Notes: generated by a model not told the origin, from the sequence alone. Shown: positions 1 through 11,488, counted from the stretch's first letter. The stretch: 64,000 nt of DNA from Anthracocystis setariae (GCA_928724745.1 CAKMXJ010000026.1:1-64000), one strand, 5' to 3'. Numbers and translations: made by a program.

Positions 1-47
1 ATTGCTAAGGTTAAAAGGATTCATTCCCACGGTAACACCAGCACCTA
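1..47. other. Leading sequence distal to telomere repeat
   Basis: These 47 bases precede the first CCCTAA array and resemble no other part of the window that I could find. If the contig ends here, unique sequence outside a telomere array is odd; it could be the proximal tail of a further block or an assembly artefact. Confidence 0.4.
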
Positions 48-197
48 CCCTAACCCTAACCCTAACCCTAACCCTAACCCTAACCCTAACCCTAACCCTA
101 ACCCTAACCCTAACCCTAACCCTAACCCTAACCCTAACCCTAACCCTAACCCTAACCCTAACCCTAACCCTAACCCTAACCCTAACCCTAACCCTAA
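48..197. repeat. Telomeric repeat array, 25 x CCCTAA
   Basis: There are 25 perfect CCCTAA units. The C-rich strand reads 5' to 3' on the plus strand, which is the orientation expected at a left chromosome end with TTAGGG telomeres. The array is fused directly to block X: the shared sequence with the second X copy starts at the last AA of the final unit (196 against 14166), so the telomere repeat replaces the spacer that continues in the other copy. Confidence 0.95.
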
Positions 198-753
198 ACT
201 ATACTTGGCACATACTTCAACTTCAAGTCACCCAGCTTGGACTCCATCAGAACACCCCAGCCAGCATCCAAGTTTGAGCTTCAACCCTCAGTCAACCTAC
301 CCTCAACTTAGGTCAACCCCACCCTCAACTTCGGTCAACCCTACTTGGACCCCATCTTCATACCTGGGCTGGCCGAACTTGGACCTAGGTTCAAGGTACC
401 TTGGTGTCAACTTTGAACCCCTGTAGCACCGCAACCACTTGCAATTTCACCACTCTTGACATGTGTACAGCCTCTCTATAGGTTCTTCTAGCTGTTCCAC
501 ACATTGCCTCCACCCTTCCTCCGCTTTGAAAAAAAAATATTCTTCCCCGACAGAATCCTGGCGGCAACTTCAAATGCCCGTATCTCCGTCAATAGAGTAA
601 ACTTTACCCCAAACTCAATGGTTTCTGGCAGCTCTCAGCCAGCTCTACAACTCTCATTAGTACAGATTTGATGGTGAAATTCATAGTCGCTGAGGAGAGC
701 CTTGTAACCTCTTCAAGATTGCACCCGACCTCAAGCAACCTCTCCTCAAGATC

Positions 754-2535
754 ATGGCCAACACCCACCTTGTCATCAAGCCGTCCACCTACCCCCTGGC
801 TCTCATCAAAGGCAAGCAGGCCATCGCTGTCGGTCAGCTTGTGGACTACCTCGTCAAGATAGGCTGCAACACCGTGCGCCTCCAAGTCTACGGGCAGAAA
901 CGTCGCCTCCTCAACCTCAAGGCCAACATGGGCAACCTCAACCACCCGCTTGCCCACCTCAACACCTTCGACCTCGGCTACATGCACGACGACGGCCGCA
1001 TCAACCTGGTCCAGCCCGTGCGCTACAACAACCCAGGCATGACGCTCTACCCCATGCTCCTCCCTGTCGGCATGGGCTACGGATCGGTCCACATGGACAT
1101 CCCTCTCGGTCCTGTCACATACCAGGTCAAGGCGTACCCCCGTCTGGTGCACTGCATCAAGGCAGAGTCAGGCAACCAGGCTCTGTGGGCACCAGACACC
1201 GTCAGGAGGGCCAGGACCAGGCACACCAACCTCAAGAAACAGGTGGAAGCGATGGACACGACCTCGCGCTGGATGATGGGTGGACTCCGACTGGAGGTCA
1301 CTGTCACTGCGCCTACGCTGGTCCATGCCAAGGACATCATCAAGCAGACTCCTCTGCTCAACCTGGACGCCTACCTCCACAACAGGCTGGAGATCATGCA
1401 GCCCTTCCAGCTCCGGGTCATCTCGATCACCAAGGGAGACTACCTGGCCAACCTCAAGCACATGCTGGCCAAGGCGGAGACCCTGAGGGCCTTCATGGGG
1501 GACGACCACGCCAGGCTCAGGCCCCACAAGAAGCAGATCATCGTCGATCTCTTCAACGCCCTGGGCTGGAACACGGGCCGCATGAAGGTGACTGCGTTCA
1601 ATGCCGCAGACGCCTGGTGGCTCGACGACGTGGAGGAGGTGCAGGCGCCAGCGCTGGCGGCACAGGTGGAGCCAGAGAGGCCTGCCCTCTTGCTGGACCA
1701 CATCAAGGGTGTGCCAGCCATGAAGGCGCTCTTCCTGGCCATCAGGAGTCAGCTCCCCTGCCACTCCTGCCCCGAGCCCGGCTACACCTTCAGCTGGGAT
1801 GGCCATGTGAAGCAGTTCAGGCTGAAGTGCACCCAGTGTGGTGCCAAGCTGAACCAGAAGCAGGCCAGGGAGTTCATCCTCCACCAGGTGGCCTCGGAGG
1901 AGTTGGAGCTACCGGAGGAGTTCCAGGCGCCTCCGCCGGAGAGGTCGCCCACGCCAGCCAACGGGCTGCCGGACATGGAGCGCGTGCCCACTCCGGACGC
2001 TCCAGCTGCCACGACCACCATGCAGCTGCGTCCCAGGGCCACAGTGGAGCGCTCTCCAGCCCTGGAGGTGGTGGTGGAGCTGCAGTGGACTCCGATGCTG
2101 GAGTGCCACTCCCCCCTGCCAGCCATGGTGGCTGTGCCGGGTCTGCCGGGGGTCCAGCGGTCGACCTCCATTGCCAAGGATGGCAACTGCATGTTCAGGG
2201 CTGTCAGCCAGCATGTGTATGGCACCCAGGACAGGCACATGGAGGCCAGGGCGATGGCGGTGGAGGTCCTGCGGGGCAGGCCACACTTGGTGGCTGCCTA
2301 CGCGGTGGAGGGTGCCGGACATCTTGGAGCCAAGGCCTGGCTCACTGAGATGGCCAAGATGGGCACCTGGGGGGACGAGCTGGCCCTCCTTGGGCTGGCA
2401 GAGGCCTACAGCAAGGCGCTGTGGGTCTTCTCTGACCAGCATGGTCAGCACTCCACCTATCCTGGTGGAGACAGTGGGCCGTACCTGGGGCTCATCCACC
2501 TGGGTGGCAACCACTATGAGATCCTGAGCCTGTGA
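754..2535 (+). CDS. OTU-domain cysteine protease family protein, intact copy
   Basis: The 593-residue product has a C-terminal OTU-type domain. The nucleophile motif DGNC is at residues 476-479 followed by MFR, there is a WGDE motif about 70 residues later, and the catalytic His is in NHYE (His 587). OTU proteins typically cleave ubiquitin or similar conjugates; the substrate here is unknown. A Cys-x2-Cys pair at 336/339 and another at 359/362 suggest a zinc ribbon. The N-terminal 300 residues, with signatures GLRLEVT and DLFNALGW, are shared only with the other members in this window. The ATG at 754 is the first usable start, but the frame is open and homologous back to 694, after a TGA at 691, so the longer family N-terminus has probably been lost. 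Function is inferred from the motifs; whether it is expressed is unknown. Confidence 0.85.
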   Translation: MANTHLVIKPSTYPLALIKGKQAIAVGQLVDYLVKIGCNTVRLQVYGQKRRLLNLKANMGNLNHPLAHLNTFDLGYMHDDGRINLVQPVRYNNPGMTLYPMLLPVGMGYGSVHMDIPLGPVTYQVKAYPRLVHCIKAESGNQALWAPDTVRRARTRHTNLKKQVEAMDTTSRWMMGGLRLEVTVTAPTLVHAKDIIKQTPLLNLDAYLHNRLEIMQPFQLRVISITKGDYLANLKHMLAKAETLRAFMGDDHARLRPHKKQIIVDLFNALGWNTGRMKVTAFNAADAWWLDDVEEVQAPALAAQVEPERPALLLDHIKGVPAMKALFLAIRSQLPCHSCPEPGYTFSWDGHVKQFRLKCTQCGAKLNQKQAREFILHQVASEELELPEEFQAPPPERSPTPANGLPDMERVPTPDAPAATTTMQLRPRATVERSPALEVVVELQWTPMLECHSPLPAMVAVPGLPGVQRSTSIAKDGNCMFRAVSQHVYGTQDRHMEARAMAVEVLRGRPHLVAAYAVEGAGHLGAKAWLTEMAKMGTWGDELALLGLAEAYSKALWVFSDQHGQHSTYPGGDSGPYLGLIHLGGNHYEILSL

Positions 2536-3446
2536 TGTGCCTGACCTGACCCTATGTATATAGTATAACACAAAAAACCCAAAAAAATACCTTGTAAATA
2601 GTTAACATACCGTGTGAGAGTGTGCAACATAGCTTGAGCAGCCACCGTGTGGAATCGGTGAGACTCGGAGTCACTGTAGCTGCCACACCAGAGACCGCCA
2701 GAGCCTGCGACTTTGGCTCCAGTGTCTCCTATAGTGCGTCACCAACTTCCATTAAGGTAGCGTAGAGATCCAATGACTTCAACTTTCACGTATCGGACTC
2801 GTGTTGGTATCGGTGAGACACGTAAGTGATCATACCACCGCACACACTCCACCAACTGCTCTGAAACTCTGATGCTGTCCTCTCCTAGCATATAGAAGGA
2901 AGTCTTATTAGTGTAGCGTAGAGATGGGAGGAGGTCCACCTCCAACGTCCCTGACATGGTCACGTAGGGTCAGGGTTGGGTCGGGGTCAAAACCCGAGTC
3001 ACCGTATCTCAGCAACCAGGGGTGCACTCCCTCTGAAACTTCACTGCTAGCATCTCCTAGCATGTGTGAGCAAGTTTGATTAAGCTAGCGTGGAGATTGG
3101 AGGTGGTCCATTTTCCCACTTTCAAAGGGGGGACCCTTGGAGCTTTGACCAAAATCTCCAAAAACAACAAGTCGGCCATAGCTCCACAACCACTTTGCGC
3201 CCTTCCATGGGAGTTTCAGGGTGTTCATTTGGGCCTATTTGAGCCATAGTTTACTATGGGTGCGTCCCTGAAAAGTGAAATTTTTGCCAACCCGAGTCGA
3301 GTCGGGCCGATATTGATGGAGCCGTACAGCAACATTTTATTATGCAACTTGCGTAGGGTTAAGTAATCAAATATACCTATTTTGGGTAGATGAACAACTT
3401 TTATTAAGCAACCCTACCCTGTTTGTAAAAGCACACCCCCTTGTAA
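2536..3446. other. Downstream region of block X with three degenerate repeats
   Basis: I see no gene. A short A/C-rich run (AACACAAAAAACCC) follows the OTU stop. Three copies of a degenerate unit with the core TAGCGTRGAGAT occur near 2758, 2914 and 3088, each linked to 'CTCCTAGCAT' or similar text and a variable spacer. They may be decayed tandem repeats or regulatory sequence. Confidence 0.5.
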
Positions 3447-3497
3447 CCCTAACCCTAACCCTAACCCTAACCCTAACCCTAACCCTAACCCTAACCC
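3447..3497. repeat. Interstitial telomere repeat, 8 x CCCTAA + CCC
   Basis: Eight perfect CCCTAA units plus CCC join the right end of block X to a Ty3 pol gene cut inside RNase H. The orientation matches the array at 48-197, so the join is not a head-to-head telomere fusion. Confidence 0.95.
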
Positions 3498-5790
3498 GAG
3501 AGCCATGCTCCACCGGGCCTGCCGCCTGTTAAGTTGCCGTTTCGTTTGGAAATATTGGAGGGCCTGGTGGTCGGTGAGCACCTCAAACGGCTCCTGGAGC
3601 CCGTGGAGATAATGTCTCCATTCCTGCAACGCGTCCACGATCGCTAGGAGCTCCTTATCGTGTATTTCGTAATTGCGCTCTGCGGGCTGCATTTTTCGCG
3701 ACCAATAGGCTACCGGGTGAAGCCGGTGGGTCGAGGGCCGGGGTGCGGCCCCGGGGTCGGTTCCTGGGATGGCATACCACTGGGAGAGTACGGCAGCCAC
3801 GACGTAATCGCTAGCATCTGTCTCGACCACGGTAAGCCGGGAAGGGTCGAAGTGTTGTAGGATTGGAGCAGCAGTGAAGGCTTCTTTGAGGCGGGTGAAC
3901 GCTTCCCGCTCCCGAGGCTCCAAGTTGATCTTACCGGCGGCCTTGTTCTTGAGCCGATCGGTGAGCGGGGATGCCACCCGGGAGTAGTGGCGGATAAAAC
4001 GACGATAGAAGTTGGCAAACCCTAGGAAAACCTGGATGTCCCGGATGGTGACCGGTTCTGGCCAGGACGTCACCGCGTCCACTTTACCGGGGTCCATGCT
4101 GATCCCTCCGGGGCTGACCCGGTACCCGAGGAATTCGACGGACGAGGTCCTGAAGTCGCATTTTCCGGGGCACAGTACAGCTTGTGGTCCCGGAGGCGCC
4201 TTAGCACCTCCCGGACGTGAGAGGTGTGTTCTGCGGGGTCACCCGAAAATATGAGGATATCGTCCAAATACACTATCACCGTGACATCCAAGAGGTCGTG
4301 GAGGACGTGGTTCATAAGACGCTGGAAGGTAGACGGAGCGTTACATAGTCCAAAAGGCATAACTAAGTATTCGTAGCTCCCGTACCTGGTCCGGAAGGCT
4401 GTTTTCCATTCGTCGCCCTCCGCGATGCGGACCAGATTGTAGGCCCCCTTAAGATCTAATTTCGTGTAAATCTTAGCCCGGGAGAGGCAGTCCAGGTGCT
4501 CGGAGATCAGGGGAATCGGGTACTTGTCTTTGACGGTGATGCTGTTGAGGGCCCGGTAGTCGACGCAAAGGCGGAGTTTGCCATCTTTCTTCGGGACGAA
4601 GATGATAGGGGCGGCTGCCGGGCTCTTGGATGGCCGGATGAATCCTATCTCAAGCATCTTATCAAGATAGGTCTTAAGTTCCTCCATTTCTCTCCCGGAG
4701 AGAGAGTATAGCGCGCCATGGGGGATCTGGGCTCCGGGAAGGAGATTAATCTGGTGGTCGTGAGGCCGGCGAGGCGGTAGCACGTCGGCGTTGGCCTCAT
4801 CGAACACGTCCGAGAAGTCCCGGTACTCTTCCGGGAGGCCTGGGGCCCGGGGTGGCTCCAAGGGGCTAGGGTGGATAGCGAAACAGTTCTCCCCCGGGAC
4901 GGGATCCTGTCCATTGGTAAGCAGCGGAGGGCCGGTAGGTTGGACCGGGGTGGTAGCGTAACCCCCTCCTCCCGGGAGCGGGAAGTGCATGGTTTGGGTT
5001 TGATAGTTGAGTACTGGTTCGGTCCTTTCAATCCAATCCATTCCGAGGATGATATCATAATCGGAGATGCGGGGTGCGACATAGAATTGATGATTCGGGG
5101 TAACCGGGACTCCCGCAAGGCTGACCGATGCCCTGAGAGTGTGGGTAATAGCCTCTGAGCGGGAATCGAAAGTTGCCGTGCGCACCGGGGCCTGGAGGGC
5201 CTCCGGGACGCCCACCTCCCGCTCCAGCATGGCCCTGTCCACAAAAGAAGCGGTAGCGCCCCCGTCAATTAGGGCCCGGGCCCGGCACCCGGCCAGCGTG
5301 ACCCAGCACTCATACACCGGGATGCTGGGGTGTCGGTGTACCCGGATGGTGTCCCCACTGATCACCGGCTCGGCGGGAGGGATGAGGGCCGCTACGTGGC
5401 TCCTGAGATCCACGAGTCCCGGATCCTGGCGAAGTTGGGCGATGTTGGCCCTCACCGGGGGAGATTGAGGATGGTCGGTGGACTCGGGGTCCCACTCCGG
5501 GTCATAGGACAGGATGGAACGGTCATCAGGTAGGTCATCCTCGCCATTGATGGGTGTGGCTTCGTCTTCCCCGGACCACCGGGTCTCCGGGACGTCCGGG
5601 ACCAGGGGTTGGACCAAAAGCTCGCCGTTGGCGGGGTCCAGGATAGCCACGTTGGCCCGGAGGGGCCGAGTCTGGGCGGCCTTTGGGCAGTCCCGGACTG
5701 CGTGAGGGCCCCCGCACCCGTAGCAGAGGTTGTTTTCCCGACGGTACTTGCGGACCTCGTCGGGGAGCTCCCGGCTGGCCAGCCCGGGCG
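3498..5790 (-). pseudogene. Ty3/gypsy pol fragment A: protease, RT, RNase H
   Basis: Reading leftwards on the minus strand: a zinc knuckle of CCHC type (CYGCGG...HAVRDC), a retropepsin motif ALIDGGA, a reverse transcriptase with VPKKDGKLRLCVDYR and the YLDD catalytic box, and a Ty3-type RNase H with ETDAS, KELLAI and LTDHQAL. One T is missing in a T run near 4160 relative to copy B, which splits RT from RNase H. The frame ends at RRQARWS, where a normal pol would continue to integrase, and then runs into telomere repeat encoding alternating Gly-Leu. It cannot give a complete polyprotein. Confidence 0.92.
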
Positions 5791-6831
5791 GGGCGGATCA
5801 CCCCGCTTGTTGGGGGCCTCGCGACGGGGTACCGTCGAAATTGGGTGAGCGACCGCCCCGAAGTTCGGGCGGCGTTCCGGGCGACCCGGGGTGTCCGAGT
5901 GACCCGGGGTCACCAAGCCGATTTCGTACATTCGCTGCTCGGTTCGGATAGCGGTGTCAATGTACTCGTGCAGGTCGTAGGTCTCCACGTGGAGGAGCTT
6001 CTGCCGGAGGCTCTCCCGGAGGCTAAGCTGGAAAGTCGTCAGCAATTGCTGATTATCGGTAGCGTTAGCCTTGGTGGCTAGGGCCAAGAACTCGGCAGCG
6101 TGAGCGCTGACGCTTCCCGATTGGCGCAGCCGCTGGAGCTTGACCCGGGCGGTGTGTCCCGGGTTAGGATCCCCGTAGGTGCGGCGGAGATCGGCGCAGA
6201 ACGTGTCCCACTTGTGGAACAGGTTGATTTCCGGGCGGGCCTGGCGCAGGTTGCGGAGCCGCTCCCGGGGTACACCCGAGATATGGGCTAGGGCCCATAA
6301 GACACGGCGGGGGTCGGAGGGGAAGCGTGCCGGGTTAAGATCGAAATGGAGGGTGCATTGTTCGATGAAAGCCTCCAGCTCATCGCGCTTACCGTCCCAG
6401 GAGGGGGCGGCAACGCTAACTTCCGGGGTCTTGACCCGGGAAGAATGGTCCTCCGTAAGGTCCCAGTTGGGAGCCACGACGGGAGCTCCCGGGGGCACCG
6501 GCTGGGGATTGGACCCGCGCTCGCCCATAAGGCGAGTAGCGCGGGCGTACCTTTCCTCCGAGGTCTCGCGTTCCGGAAAGGGGTCTCCCGGGTGCTCCAT
6601 GGGCGGAAGGCCCGGTTCTGCCGGGGTCGGGACGGCGGGGTCGGGGGCTCGGCCGCTGTTGAGCAGCCGGATCTGGTCGGCCAATCCTCCGACCAGGGCG
6701 GTTAGGCTCTGCACGGCGGCGACTAGCCCCTGGACGGGGTCGCCTCCTGAATCGGGACTTTCGGGGGTAGGGCTGCCCGAACTCGTAACTGAGTCCGGGG
6801 AGCCGGGACGATGCTGGCTACGGGTTTGCAT
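5785..6831 (-). pseudogene. Ty3/gypsy gag, copy A
   Basis: The minus-strand frame begins MQTRSQHRPGSP just inside the LTR and includes a retrotransposon gag core (region around WDTFCADLRRTYGDP). The open frame extends to 5452, but past about 5785 it no longer follows the family: the zinc knuckle and protease continue in another frame. A frameshift in a GC-rich run, programmed or mutational, therefore separates gag from pol. Gag would form the particle shell and bind element RNA. Confidence 0.8.
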
Positions 6832-6878
6832 GGTAGCTGGAGTCTCCGCGTTGGTGGCAACGGGGAGGTCGATTGTAA

Positions 6879-7236
6879 TGTTATGCTCCTGGGGTCTTAG
6901 AACCTCGGAACGTGGCGGTGCGTCTGTGTTGAGGCCAGGGGCGTGGTACCGGGTGTTGCTCCCGGGATCGTTGCCAAGATAGCGGAGCGGGCGAGCGGGA
7001 GATCGGGAGAAGGTCTGATATTTCCACCTACTAGAGTGAGTAAGCTAAAATACAATCGACGTCCTGTCGTGAGTGTGGTGGACTTAGGACGTGAGATTAT
7101 GTGGCCTCCCGGATACCCCCCGGGTGATGCCGCAGTCTGCCCCCGATCCCCGATCCGGGCGTCATCGGGGGGACCACTCCTGCCCGCTCTGATACTGAAA
7201 CCAATCACTAACTCTCCCGATATCCCAATCATAACA
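6879..7236 (-). repeat. Ty3 5' LTR, copy A (358 bp)
   Basis: Bounded by TGTTATG and CATAACA. The same 358-bp sequence occurs as solo LTRs with target duplications at 53863-54220 and 56532-56889, which fixes the ends. It lies directly upstream of gag on the minus strand. No 3' LTR is present because the element stops at telomere repeat. Confidence 0.93.
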
Positions 7237-8068
7237 CATAGAAGCTTCGTTGCCCGCTTCAAAAAAGCTCGCTTGCCAAGGCACGCAGCTACCATCCTCA
7301 TCTTCCAAACACGCCGTTCTCAGTGCTCTTTGGCGACACCGGATGTGTTCGATCAACGTCATCGACACAATCCGACACCGCAAAAAAGCGAGGATTTTGG
7401 ACATTCTTGAACATGTTAGATTGCGTTGAGTAGCATGTTCTGCATTGCAAAAAAAGCGGAAATTTTCCGACATTTCCAGATTTGTTAGATTGTGCCAATT
7501 AACACAATCTGTCATTGCAAAAAAGCGAAAAAAAATTTCCGACACGGAAACTCGGAAAATCACCTCGGGGAGCTCGGAATGCGTCGGAATAGCTCGGGAA
7601 GCTCGGGAAGCTCGGGATCCTCCATGAGTCAAACTTGACTCCCCATCTGCGGCCCCTACGCTGCAGCTACTGCACCAAGCCTTGGCATGCCAAAGTGTAC
7701 CCATATAGTGCACACACTGACCCCAAGCAGCCCCCAAAGTTTGGCTTGCTCACTGTCGCCACCAGCCAACATGTACGCGCAGACGTACATTTACGTCAAC
7801 TACGCCCGCTACGGTGCAGCCACCGTACCTGGTGTTTGTGTTCCCAAGTCTATCTATATACTGCACAAACTGACATAAAAAAACCCCCAGGGTTATGCTT
7901 CCTCATCGACGCCCCCAGCCAAAGTGTACGCGTGGACCTACGTTTACGTAATTTCGCAAAAAAGTATGCAAACGATTTCGCCAGAATTTTCTGATCACAA
8001 TCTACAAGAAAAGAGCTTTCCAATGGTACCAAATGATCACCATAACTCACACGGGGACCCATATGTAA
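7237..8068. other. Block Y tail A: decayed ~65-bp repeats and a degenerate duplication
   Basis: No gene is recognised. About three diverged units of 65 bp at 7345-7560 share 'GCAAAAAAGCGRAAWTTTYCGACA', distantly like the 70-bp repeats at 12808-13200. Between 7690 and 7960 an imperfect duplication repeats 'TATATAGTGCACACACTGAC' / 'TATATACTGCACAAACTGAC' followed by CCAGCCAA and GTACGCG-TACGT motifs. Confidence 0.55.
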
Positions 8069-8101
8069 CCCTAACCCTAACCCTAACCCTAACCCTAACC
8101 C
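8069..8101. repeat. Interstitial telomere repeat, 5 x CCCTAA + CCC
   Basis: Five perfect units separate the two tandem block Y copies, in the same orientation as the other arrays. Confidence 0.95.
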
Positions 8102-10222
8102 GAGAGCCATGCTCCACCGGGCCTGCCGCCTGTTAAGTTGCCGTTTCGTTTGGAAATATTGGAGGGCCTGGTGGTCGGTGAGCACCTCAAACGGCTCCTG
8201 GAGCCCGTGGAGATAATGTCTCCATTCCTGCAACGCGTCCACGATCGCTAGGAGCTCCTTATCGTGTATTTCGTAATTGCGCTCTGCGGGCTGCATTTTT
8301 CGCGACCAATAGGCTACCGGGTGAAGCCGGTGGGTCGAGGGCCGGGGTGCGGCCCCGGGGTCGGTTCCTGGGATGGCATACCACTGGGAGAGTACGGCAG
8401 CCACGACGTAATCGCTAGCATCTGTCTCGACCACGGTAAGCCGGGAAGGGTCGAAGTGTTGTAGGATTGGAGCAGCAGTGAAGGCTTCTTTGAGGCGGGT
8501 GAACGCTTCCCGCTCCCGAGGCTCCAAGTTGATCTTACCGGCGGCCTTGTTCTTGAGCCGATCGGTGAGCGGGGATGCCACCCGGGAGTAGTGGCGGATA
8601 AAACGACGATAGAAGTTGGCAAACCCTAGGAAAACCTGGATGTCCCGGATGGTGACCGGTTCTGGCCAGGACGTCACCGCGTCCACTTTACCGGGGTCCA
8701 TGCTGATCCCTCCGGGGCTGACCCGGTACCCGAGGAATTCGACGGACGAGGTCCTGAAGTCGCATTTTTCCGGGGCACAGTACAGCTTGTGGTCCCGGAG
8801 GCGCCTTAGCACCTCCCGGACGTGAGAGGTGTGTTCTGCGGGGTCACCCGAAAATATGAGGATATCGTCCAAATACACTATCACCGTGACATCCAAGAGG
8901 TCGTGGAGGACGTGGTTCATAAGACGCTGGAAGGTAGACGGAGCGTTACATAGTCCAAAAGGCATAACTAAGTATTCGTAGCTCCCGTACCTGGTCCGGA
9001 AGGCTGTTTTCCATTCGTCGCCCTCCGCGATGCGGACCAGATTGTAGGCCCCCTTAAGATCTAATTTCGTGTAAATCTTAGCCCGGGAGAGGCAGTCCAG
9101 GTGCTCGGAGATCAGGGGAATCGGGTACTTGTCTTTGACGGTGATGCTGTTGAGGGCCCGGTAGTCGACGCAAAGGCGGAGTTTGCCATCTTTCTTCGGG
9201 ACGAAGATGATAGGGGCGGCTGCCGGGCTCTTGGATGGCCGGATGAATCCTATCTCAAGCATCTTATCAAGATAGGTCTTAAGTTCCTCCATTTCTCTCC
9301 CGGAGAGAGAGTATAGCGCGCCATGGGGGATCTGGGCTCCGGGAAGGAGATTAATCTGGTGGTCGTGAGGCCGGCGAGGCGGTAGCACGTCGGCGTTGGC
9401 CTCATCGAACACGTCCGAGAAGTCCCGGTACTCTTCCGGGAGGCCTGGGGCCCGGGGTGGCTCCAAGGGGCTAGGGTGGATAGCGAAACAGTTCTCCCCC
9501 GGGACGGGATCCTGTCCATTGGTAAGCAGCGGAGGGCCGGTAGGTTGGACCGGGGTGGTAGCGTAACCCCCTCCTCCCGGGAGCGGGAAGTGCATGGTTT
9601 GGGTTTGATAGTTGAGTACCGGTTCGGTCCTTTCAATCCAATCCATTCCGAGGATGATATCATAATCGGAGATGCGGGGTGCGACATAGAATTGATGATT
9701 CGGGGTAACCGGGACTCCCGCAAGGCTGACCGATGCCCTGAGAGTGTGGGTAATAGCCTCTGAGCGGGAATCGAAAGTTGCCGTGCGCACCGGGGCCTGG
9801 AGGGCCTCCGGGACGCCCACCTCCCGCTCCAGCATGGCCCTGTCCACAAAAGAAGCGGTAGCGCCCCCGTCAATTAGGGCCCGGGCCCGGCACCCGGCCA
9901 GCGTGACCCAGCACTCATACACCGGGATGCTGGGGTGTCGGTGTACCCGGATGGTGTCCCCACTGATCACCGGCTCGGCGGGAGGGATGAGGGCCGCTAC
10001 GTGGCTCCTGAGATCCACGAGTCCCGGATCCTGGCGAAGTTGGGCGATGTTGGCCCTCACCGGGGGAGATTGAGGATGGTCGGTGGACTCGGGGTCCCAC
10101 TCCGGGTCATAGGACAGGATGGAACGGTCATCAGGTAGGTCATCCTCGCCATTGATGGGTGTGGCTTCGTCTTCCCCGGACCACCGGGTCTCCGGGACGT
10201 CCGGGACCAGGGGTTGGACCAA
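8102..10222 (-). pseudogene. Ty3/gypsy pol fragment B, uninterrupted protease-RT-RNase H
   Basis: Here protease (ALIDGGA), RT (YLDD) and RNase H are in a single frame. The open frame starts at 10222 and runs on through the telomere repeat as Gly-Leu dipeptides to a stop at 7850, giving a 790-residue chimeric reading frame. Integrase is absent. An extra A near 10225 breaks the link to the upstream zinc knuckle. Enzymatically plausible RT but not a self-sufficient element. Confidence 0.9.
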
Positions 10223-10389
10223 AAAGCTCGCCGTTGGCGGGGTCCAGGATAGCCACGTTGGCCCGGGAGGGGCCGAGTCTGGGCGGCCTTTGGGCAGTCC
10301 CGGACTGCGTGAGGGGCCCCCGCACCCGTAGCAGAGGTTGTTTTCCCGACGGTACTTGCGGACCTCGTCGGGGAGCTCCCGGCTGGCCA

Positions 10390-11441
10390 GCCCGGGCGGG
10401 GCGGATCACCCCGCTTGTTGGGGGCCTCGCGACGGGGTACCGTCGAATTGGGTGAGCGACCGCCCCGAAGTTCGGGGCGGCGTTCCGGGCGACCCGGGGT
10501 GTCCGAGTGACCCGGGGTCACCAAGCCGATTTCGTACATTCGCTGCTCGGTTCGGATAGCGGTGTCAATGTACTCGTGCAGGTCGTAGGTCTCCACGTGG
10601 AGGAGCTTCTGCCGGAGGCTCTCCCGGAGGCTAAGCTGGAAAGTCGTCAGCAATTGCTGATTATCGGTAGCGTTAGCCTTGGTGGCTAGGGCCAAGAACT
10701 CGGCAGCGTGAGCGCTGACGCTTCCCGAATGGCGCAGCCGCTGGAGCTTGACCCGGGCGGTGTGTCCCGGGTTAGGATCCCCGTAGGTGCGGCGGAGATC
10801 GGCGCAGAACGTGTCCCACTTGTGGAACAGGTTGATTTCCGGGCGGGCCTGGCGCAGGTTGCGGAGCCGCTCCCGGGGTACACCCGAGATATGGGCTAGG
10901 GCCCATAAGACACGGCGGGGGGTCGGAGGGGAAGCGTGCCGGGTTAAGATCGAAATGGAGGGTGCATTGTTCGATGAAAGCCTCCAGCTCATCGCGCTTA
11001 CCGTCCCAGGAGGGGGCGGCAACGCTAACTTCCGGGGTCTTGACCCGGGAAGAATGGTCCTCCGTAAGGTCCCAGTTGGGAGCCACGACGGGAGCTCCCG
11101 GGGGGCACCGGCTGGGGATTGGACCCGCGCTCGCCCATAAGGCGAGTAGCGCGGGCGTACCTTTCCTCCGAGGTCTCGCGTTCCGGAAAGGGGTCTCCCG
11201 GGTGCTCCATGGGCGGAAGGCCCGGTTCTGCCGGGGTCGGGACGGCGGGGTCGGGGGCTCGGCCGCTGTTGAGCAGCCGGATCTGGTCGGCCAATCCTCC
11301 GACCAGGGCGGTTAGGCTCTGCACGGCGGCGACTAGCCCCTGGACGGGGTCGCCTCCTGAATCGGGACTTTCGGGGGTAGGGCTGCCCGAACTCGTAACT
11401 GAGTCCGGGGAGCCGGGACGATGCTGGCTACGGGTTTGCAT
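10390..11441 (-). pseudogene. Ty3/gypsy gag, copy B, frameshifted
   Basis: Same gag as copy A but split by an extra G near 11100 and another near 10917, so the N-terminal segment (11025-11441) and the core (from about 11020 down) are in different frames. The gag core is otherwise intact. Confidence 0.82.
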
Positions 11442-11488
11442 GGTAGCTGGAGTCTCCGCGTTGGTGGCAACGGGGAGGTCGATTGTAA

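Larger units (their letters stand above)
196..3446. repeat. Block X copy 1 (telomere-bounded subtelomeric block)
   Basis: This stretch is repeated at 14166-17416 at a constant offset of 13970 with only a few single-base differences, including a missing T near 16338 and an extra G near 16940. Both copies end at the same bases (CCCCCTTGT) and are followed by CCCTAA repeats. The left edge of copy 1 is cut by telomere repeat, whereas copy 2 continues into spacer. The block holds upstream spacer, one OTU-family gene and about 0.9 kb of downstream sequence. Confidence 0.93.
3498..8068. repeat. Block Y copy A (truncated Ty3 element plus tail)
   Basis: Nearly identical to 8102-12678; the offset drifts from 4604 to 4610 through single-base indels, mostly in homopolymers. 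Each copy starts at GAGAGCCATGCTCC next to telomere repeat and ends at GGGACCCATATGT followed by AACCCTAA. Content on the minus strand is a 5' LTR, gag, protease, RT and RNase H, with integrase and 3' LTR missing. Confidence 0.93.

Noticed and set aside
1168..1884. Long antisense frame opposite the OTU gene (and its counterpart in block X copy 2)
   Set aside because: It mirrors the GC-rich coding strand and shows no domain; the plus-strand frame has all family motifs.
196..3446. Block X as a RecQ-type telomere-linked helicase
   Set aside because: No Walker A, DEAD/DEAH or other helicase motifs are present; the C-terminus is OTU-like.
7850..8101. Continuation of the Ty3 pol frame through (Gly-Leu)n and about 70 further codons
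   Set aside because: The extension is telomere repeat and block tail read by chance; it has no homology and no selective explanation.
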